From a virus: 24,554 bases of DNA. The notes under the pieces were generated by a model. That model ran no database searches, was not told the origin of the DNA, and was given only the letters and a program-made list of their open reading frames with translations. Position numbers and translations under genes: made by a program. The stretch covers positions 1 to 24,554 of IMG/VR virus record IMGVR_UViG_3300008450_000428. One strand, 5' to 3'. Shown piece after piece: positions 20,322 to 24,554 of this stretch. Position 1 is the stretch's first letter; each line of letters opens with the position of its first letter.

Positions 20322-20917
20322 TAACTTTTCCTTATTTCATTTACTGATTCTTGCCATACTTTCTGTGGTTTAGCACCTTTAAACAGTTGAGTAGGTAAGA
20401 AAATTGCCACTTCCCACTCTTGTGGTTCAATGGTAAGTATTTTTGACCTTATTTGGCTAAATAAGTATCTTTTAATACACGGCCTAAACTCTCTAAACCG
20501 TCTGGAGGCCGTCAATATATCATAGGTGATGCGTAACCTTGCTGGATTATCTTCATCGTCTAGGATGGCGTAATTTAACAGTTTGTCTAAAAATGCCACT
20601 CTGTACTTAATTGGTAAATAATGTAGGTTTAATCCTAAAAATCCATCATCATATTTTTCCAATATTAATACCAAAGGAAAACGGTCATAATAAGGCATAT
20701 CTGCCTTACCTTTTGGATCGTAAAAAAATTGGTATAATCTACCTTTAAATAATCTTCTAGTTTGTCTAAACCTTTCATTAGCAATAGTTCTTGGAATTAA
20801 TGAAGGATTTCGTAATTCATTAATTTTTTTCAAGAGCCATTGATATGATTCTCTGGACATCTTTTGCATTTGAGCTGCAGATAGTTGTTGTGTGAGCAGT
20901 GTAAGTTTAGAGGCCAT
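20321..20917 (-). CDS. Conserved T4-like virion-type protein between gp4 and gp54
   Basis: A 198-residue basic protein: helical N-terminus, then RRLFKGRLYQFFYDPKGKAD, PYYDRFPLVLILEKYDDGFL, GLNLHYLPIKYRVAFLDKLL. The YYDRFPLVL...GFLGLNLHYLP block is a motif I recognise from structural-region proteins of aquatic T4-like phages. Its T4 name is uncertain: the place next to gp4 would suit a DNA end-protector (gp2) or a neck/baseplate protein. It starts 9 bases after gp4's stop. The ATG has no strong ribosome-binding site; AGGA lies about 20 bases away. Function not assigned. Confidence 0.6.
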   Translation of the reverse strand: MASKLTLLTQQLSAAQMQKMSRESYQWLLKKINELRNPSLIPRTIANERFRQTRRLFKGRLYQFFYDPKGKADMPYYDRFPLVLILEKYDDGFLGLNLHYLPIKYRVAFLDKLLNYAILDDEDNPARLRITYDILTASRRFREFRPCIKRYLFSQIRSKILTIEPQEWEVAIFLPTQLFKGAKPQKVWQESVNEIRKS

Positions 20918-20925
20918 AACGTTAT

Positions 20926-21363
20926 TTAGTTGATTCCTAGGTGATGTTCAGTAAGAATTTTAAACTCCCAACCACGGTCAGCACAGAATTCTTCAGCCGC
21001 CTTCCATTTGGCTTGGTTCACCCCCCACGCCACCACTTCGTTTATGTATTGTTTAGTGATACGTTTTTTTTGTTGTGGTTCTTTGGTTTGTTTGTCTGGT
21101 TTAACTTCAATCATCATTGTTTTGAATTTATTGTCTTTGGTTCTTACTTTAGCAATAAAGTCTGGAAAGTAACGGTGCCATTTGCCATCAACAGGAGATT
21201 TGTAAGGAACAATGAGTTCTTCTGATTGCCATGATATAACATCGGAATTACGGTCAAGCCAATCCATCACCTTTACTTCCCATGAAGAACGGTAGATGAT
21301 GTTGGTGTGGTCTCCAACATATTTTTGAGGGTATTTTGGTGTGAATCGTCCTGAATAAGCCAT
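20926..21363 (-). CDS. 4: Head completion protein gp4
   Basis: A 145-residue homologue of T4 gp4 (also called gp50/65): MAYSGRFTPKYPQKYVGDHT, YRSSWEVKVMDWLDRNSDVI, SWQSEELIVPYKSPVDGKWH, YFPDFIAKVRTKDNKFKTMM, IEVKPDKQTKEP. The E, D and E-x-K residues form a PD-(D/E)XK/TnsA-like nuclease fold. gp4 is needed to finish DNA-filled heads before tails join; a nuclease role in trimming DNA ends is suggested by the fold. It is the first gene of the leftward structural operon. No convincing ribosome-binding site is seen before its ATG. Confidence 0.9.
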   Translation of the reverse strand: MAYSGRFTPKYPQKYVGDHTNIIYRSSWEVKVMDWLDRNSDVISWQSEELIVPYKSPVDGKWHRYFPDFIAKVRTKDNKFKTMMIEVKPDKQTKEPQQKKRITKQYINEVVAWGVNQAKWKAAEEFCADRGWEFKILTEHHLGIN

Positions 21364-21370
21364 ATAAATA
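21363..21370 (+). promoter_or_regulatory. 48: T4-type late promoter before gp48
   Basis: TATAAATA, a perfect match to the T4 late-promoter consensus, followed by CTATG, 31 bases before the gp48 ATG. It lies in the 38-base space between divergent genes gp4 and gp48 and points to gp48. It would be read by phage-modified RNA polymerase with gp55/gp33. Confidence 0.75.
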
Positions 21371-21401
21371 CTATGTATATTTCAATTTAAAGAGTTAATC
21401 A

Positions 21402-22559
21402 ATGGCCGTAATCTCCATACCAACATCAGTCGCTGGCGTTTCTCTACCTGGCCCCCTAGGTCAAATTGCTAAAGGTCCACTTGCCGCTTTGTATGGTGGC
21501 AAAGGAGTACAAACCTTAAAGTATCCTTCTGACCTTGCTACTGATGCCACTAAAAATCATTATGTACAATTTTCAATTAAAGAAGTTATACCCGCTGGGT
21601 ATTCAACAACAGGACCAACAACTCCTGGCCAAAGCATCAATCTTAATGGTATTGCTCAGGCAACAGGAGCTATTGGTGAAGCAATAAGTAATGGAATTAA
21701 AAGTGCCGCTAGTGGTTCTTCTGAAACTACACAAGAATTAATTGGACGAGCCACAGAGGGAGTTGGTGATGGTTATAAAAAGATTGGTGAATATATTCCC
21801 ACCTCATTACAAATTTCACCCACAACAACACAAGCGAAAGCATATATTTCTTTATATATGCCAGATACATTAATGGCACAGTATTCAGCCGACTGGCAAG
21901 AAATGAGTTTAGGTGATATGGGCACAGGAATATCTACATTAAGGATGATTGACCAATTAGCCACTAATGCAGGACAACAAGGAACTTTTACCTCTGGAGA
22001 TTTAGGAAAAAGTTTAGGTAATTTAGCATCAACAGATCCAGCAGTTACAGCAACAGTTGCAAACTTATTGGGTGCGAGTGGTATTGGTAGTAATTTAATT
22101 GATGCTAAAGTGATTGGTGACGTTATATTAAAAGGCCAAGGTTATGCAATTAACCCACAATTGCAGATGATTTTTAGAGGTGTTGGTTTTCGTAGTTTTC
22201 AATTATCTTTTATGTTTACTCCAAAATCTTTGGAAGAATCTACTGAAGTTAACGATATTATTAAAACATTTAAATATCATTTTTCGCCTGGATTTGAAGC
22301 CGGCAAAACCGATTCAACACAAAGTATGTTTTTGACTTCGCCTTCAATATTTAATGTACAATTCAAAATTGGCCAAAACGAAAATCAGTATACACCAAAA
22401 TATGGTGATTGTGTTTTAACTGATATTGACGTTAATTATGCACCAAATGGTTTTGCTGTACATGAAAACGGTGCGCCAGTACAAACAACACTCAATTTAA
22501 CATTTAAAGAAATTGTTATTGTTGATAGAGATAAAATTGCTAAAGGAACTTTAAGATAA
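21402..22559 (+). CDS. 48: Baseplate tail-tube cap gp48
   Basis: A 385-residue protein that begins MAVISIPTSVAGVSLPGPLG and continues GPLAALYGGKGVQTLKYPSD, LATDATKNHYVQFSIKEVIP, the N-terminal signature of T4 gp48. The middle is Gly/Ser/Thr-rich and low in complexity (about 67-115). The C-terminal half has the tube-like pattern (QLQMIFRGVGFRSFQLSFMF, DCVLTDIDVNYAPNGFAVHE, TTLNLTFKEIVIVDRDKI). gp48 caps the baseplate and is the platform on which gp54 starts the tube. It is preceded by a late promoter and followed, one base overlapping, by gp53. Confidence 0.85.
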   Translation: MAVISIPTSVAGVSLPGPLGQIAKGPLAALYGGKGVQTLKYPSDLATDATKNHYVQFSIKEVIPAGYSTTGPTTPGQSINLNGIAQATGAIGEAISNGIKSAASGSSETTQELIGRATEGVGDGYKKIGEYIPTSLQISPTTTQAKAYISLYMPDTLMAQYSADWQEMSLGDMGTGISTLRMIDQLATNAGQQGTFTSGDLGKSLGNLASTDPAVTATVANLLGASGIGSNLIDAKVIGDVILKGQGYAINPQLQMIFRGVGFRSFQLSFMFTPKSLEESTEVNDIIKTFKYHFSPGFEAGKTDSTQSMFLTSPSIFNVQFKIGQNENQYTPKYGDCVLTDIDVNYAPNGFAVHENGAPVQTTLNLTFKEIVIVDRDKIAKGTLR

Positions 22560-23185
22560 TGTTATATTTTAATACCTTACCAAAAATTCTAACTAACGAC
22601 AATAAAAATAATGCTATTGTTTTAACTAATCTTTTGGCAAGAGCGGAACTTGTACAAAATTTAATGACAAACCCTCTAATGTTTTATGAATATAATATAC
22701 AAGATGGTGATACACCAGACATTGTTGCTTCCAAATATTATGGCGATTCATACCGCTATTGGTTGGTTTTGTTTTCAAATCAAATATTAGATCCACAATG
22801 GGATTGGCCACTATCTTCTCAACAGTTTACATTATATTTAAACAATAAGTATTCTGCTGCAGCCAATGCCAATACCGTTTTGGCATACACATCTTCAACA
22901 GTATATGAATATCGTAAAATTATTACGACAACTGATGAAACATCATTGACAACAACATCAAAGACTTATATAATTGATGAACCGTCATATTTAGCAACAT
23001 TGCCTTCAACAAAAACAGTAACATTTTCTAATGGTACATCAGCAAAAGAAACGATTACAAAAGAGGCTGTTAACATATATGATTGGGAAGTTGAACAAAA
23101 TGAATCAAAAAGAACTATTAAATTAATAAATGCAATTTATGCACCGCAATTTGAAAGTCAACTTAAATCATTAATGGGTACATAA
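22559..23185 (+). CDS. 53: Baseplate wedge subunit gp53
   Basis: A 208-residue protein starting at the base shared with the gp48 stop (TAATG). MLYFNTLPKILTNDNKNN, NPLMFYEYNIQDGDTPDIVA, SKYYGDSYRYWLVLFSNQIL and DPQWDWPLSSQQFTLYLNNK match T4 gp53, which has a LysM-like fold and joins wedges to the hub. The C-terminal part (VNIYDWEVEQNESKRTIKLI) is also typical. It is co-transcribed with gp48 and the following hub gene. Confidence 0.85.
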   Translation: MLYFNTLPKILTNDNKNNAIVLTNLLARAELVQNLMTNPLMFYEYNIQDGDTPDIVASKYYGDSYRYWLVLFSNQILDPQWDWPLSSQQFTLYLNNKYSAAANANTVLAYTSSTVYEYRKIITTTDETSLTTTSKTYIIDEPSYLATLPSTKTVTFSNGTSAKETITKEAVNIYDWEVEQNESKRTIKLINAIYAPQFESQLKSLMGT

Positions 23186-23186
23186 A

Positions 23187-24554
23187 GTGGCGGACATATC
23201 TTCTTCAGCACCAACGCCAGCTGGTGTATCTTATCCAAAAGACTATGCGTTAATAAATCTTACCTTACTATCAGCATCCAATAGTATGGACATGAAAAAT
23301 TTATTGACCGAATTATCATATCAAGAAGATTTGTTTAATAATACAGCGTCAGGTTATCTGATGGTTGTTGATTCTATGGGTTACATTGAAACATTAAACC
23401 TTACCGGTAATGAATATCTGCGGATGACATTTGGTAAAACCAATCAAAATTCTAACTGGATTGATAAAATATTCCGTGTTTATAAAGTAGACAAAAGGCG
23501 ACCAGAAGGTAAAGGCGATACAGAATCTTATTCTTTGTATTTTTGTTCTGAAGAAATGTTATTGTCTGAACAATATAAAGTAAGTAAATCATATCGTGCC
23601 AAATCTATTTCAGATAATGTTATTGATATTTTAGAAAATTATTTAAAAGTACCAAACAAAAAAATTGCTCAAATTGATTCAACCTATGGCATATATGATT
23701 TTGTTATACCAACAATAAAACCATTTGATGCAATTAATTATATGGCGGGGTATGCCAGACCACAACCAGACAAACCTGGTGCTGATATGTTGTTTTATGA
23801 AAATAAGTTTGGTTTTAATTTTAGGTCAATTCAATCTATGATGAAAGAACCTGTTTTTTATAATTACAGTTATGATCCAAAAAATATAGATAATGCCACA
23901 TATGATTTAAATAAACGAATACATAATGTTACGACATATGAAATTTTAAATTCTTACGATTCATTGGGAGCAATTAATTCTGGTATATTTGCCAATAAAT
24001 TAATATCTGTGGATCCAGTCACAAGACGTTATAAAGAAACTAACTTTGATTATGCTGGTTATATTCAGGAAGCCACGATGTTAAACGAACATCCAATCAC
24101 CAATACATTTAAAAATAGATTTGGTGAAGGAGTTAACCAAACTCCAGAAGCAGTAACAAAATTAATATTCTCAAATTTTGAACAAAATTTAGTACCTTAC
24201 ATTGCTGAGCAAGGACCTGATTCTGTTGGTAAAGACATTTATGCTGAAACTTACATACCATATAGAACAGCACAGTTAGCATTGGCAAATTATACAAGAG
24301 TTAAAATTTCTGTACCTGGAGATCCTGGTCTTACTATTGGTACAAACCTTAACTTGTCTTTATTATCTAAAAATCCTAACAACAAAGAACCTGATCCGTT
24401 TTATTCAGGAAAATATTTAATTACAGCAGTTCGTCACATGATTACAATGAATGAATACAAAACTGTGCTTGAAATTACAAAAGAAAGCACAACTAAACAA
24501 TATGCTTCACCAGATAACAATTCTGCTCTGTGGCAGAATACGGTTAAAGGAATT
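23187..24554 (+). CDS. Baseplate hub protein (gp27-like), 3' end missing
   Basis: The frame starts GTG at 23187, one base after the gp53 stop, and is open to the window end (456 codons, no stop). The product reads VADISSSAPTPAGVSYPKDY, then FNNTASGYLMVVDSMGYIET, a hub-like beta domain. It continues FRVYKVDKRRPEGKGDTESY, SLYFCSEEMLLSEQYKVSKS, SISDNVIDILENYLKVPNKK, then YTRVKISVPGDPGLTIGTNL. This is the layout of hub proteins like T4 gp27 (and gpD/gp44-type), which form the ring around the tail spike. Position after gp53 fits. It is not closely alignable from memory, so the gp27 label is a family-level call. Confidence 0.7.
   Translation, partial: MADISSSAPTPAGVSYPKDYALINLTLLSASNSMDMKNLLTELSYQEDLFNNTASGYLMVVDSMGYIETLNLTGNEYLRMTFGKTNQNSNWIDKIFRVYKVDKRRPEGKGDTESYSLYFCSEEMLLSEQYKVSKSYRAKSISDNVIDILENYLKVPNKKIAQIDSTYGIYDFVIPTIKPFDAINYMAGYARPQPDKPGADMLFYENKFGFNFRSIQSMMKEPVFYNYSYDPKNIDNATYDLNKRIHNVTTYEILNSYDSLGAINSGIFANKLISVDPVTRRYKETNFDYAGYIQEATMLNEHPITNTFKNRFGEGVNQTPEAVTKLIFSNFEQNLVPYIAEQGPDSVGKDIYAETYIPYRTAQLALANYTRVKISVPGDPGLTIGTNLNLSLLSKNPNNKEPDPFYSGKYLITAVRHMITMNEYKTVLEITKESTTKQYASPDNNSALWQNTVKGI

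Noticed and set aside
20923-20929. CTAAATA on the minus strand as late promoter for the 20321-20917 gene
   Set aside because: It overlaps the gp4 stop and ends about five bases before the ATG, leaving no room for a start site and leader.

Overview
This AT-rich window is a genome fragment of a T4-like (contractile-tailed) bacteriophage. The call rests on a dense run of T4-type core genes: the late-transcription co-activator gp33, helicase loader gp59 and ssDNA-binding protein gp32 in T4 order, then head-completion gp4, tail-tube-family gp54, hub chaperone gp26, tube cap gp48, baseplate wedge gp53 and a hub protein. The small accessory genes resemble those of aquatic T4-like phages (cyanophage and pelagiphage type). 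No photosynthesis genes are present. The host cannot be named. A circularly permuted two-piece tmRNA points to a lineage where that form occurs (alphaproteobacteria, some betaproteobacteria, cyanobacteria), and its tag, ANDNKYALAA, is of the gamma/betaproteobacterial kind.

Layout. 1-4947 (+): tightly packed small conserved phage genes, led by a 5'-truncated metallophosphoesterase and including membrane proteins and one 2OG-Fe(II) oxygenase. 4948-10914 (+): an unusual translationally coupled cluster. It holds two 2OG-Fe(II) oxygenases, a Cys/Asn-rich protein with a phage-structural N-terminus, a radical SAM/SPASM enzyme, a 223-residue protein with an internal duplication, a flavin-dependent tryptophan halogenase and another 2OG-oxygenase-like protein. 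It reads like a RiPP-type modification cassette whose substrate is probably a virion protein. The only two tryptophans of the substrate lie in a duplicated CACACW motif at its extreme C-terminus. 10907-11994 (+): a RecB/Cas4-like exonuclease and a secreted thermonuclease. 12018-12513 (+): a strong sigma70-type promoter, a 43-codon ORF and the permuted tmRNA (acceptor piece first, then an intervening hairpin, then the coding piece). 12574-15714 (+): a small phage gene, a SleB-like cell-wall hydrolase, gp33, gp59, a HAD phosphatase and gp32, closed by a clean intrinsic terminator. 15763-21363 (-): tail and head-completion genes, namely two paralogous large tail proteins (one with a lysozyme domain), a short ORF joined to gp26 by a probable -1 frameshift, the gp54-like protein, a conserved virion-type protein and gp4. 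21402-24554 (+): gp48, gp53 and a hub gene that runs off the window.

How it fits together. gp33 would let phage-modified RNA polymerase use late promoters, and TATAAATA-like boxes stand before gp48 and before the Cys-rich gene. The Cys-rich protein would therefore be made late, with the virion, and be modified by neighbouring enzymes before or during assembly. The tmRNA and the replication genes (59, 32) have sigma70-like promoters. Two points deserve most attention: the virion-linked radical SAM/halogenase/oxygenase cassette, and the phage-borne permuted tmRNA. The in-phase TTTTTTC heptamer at the end of gp26 is a strong third.
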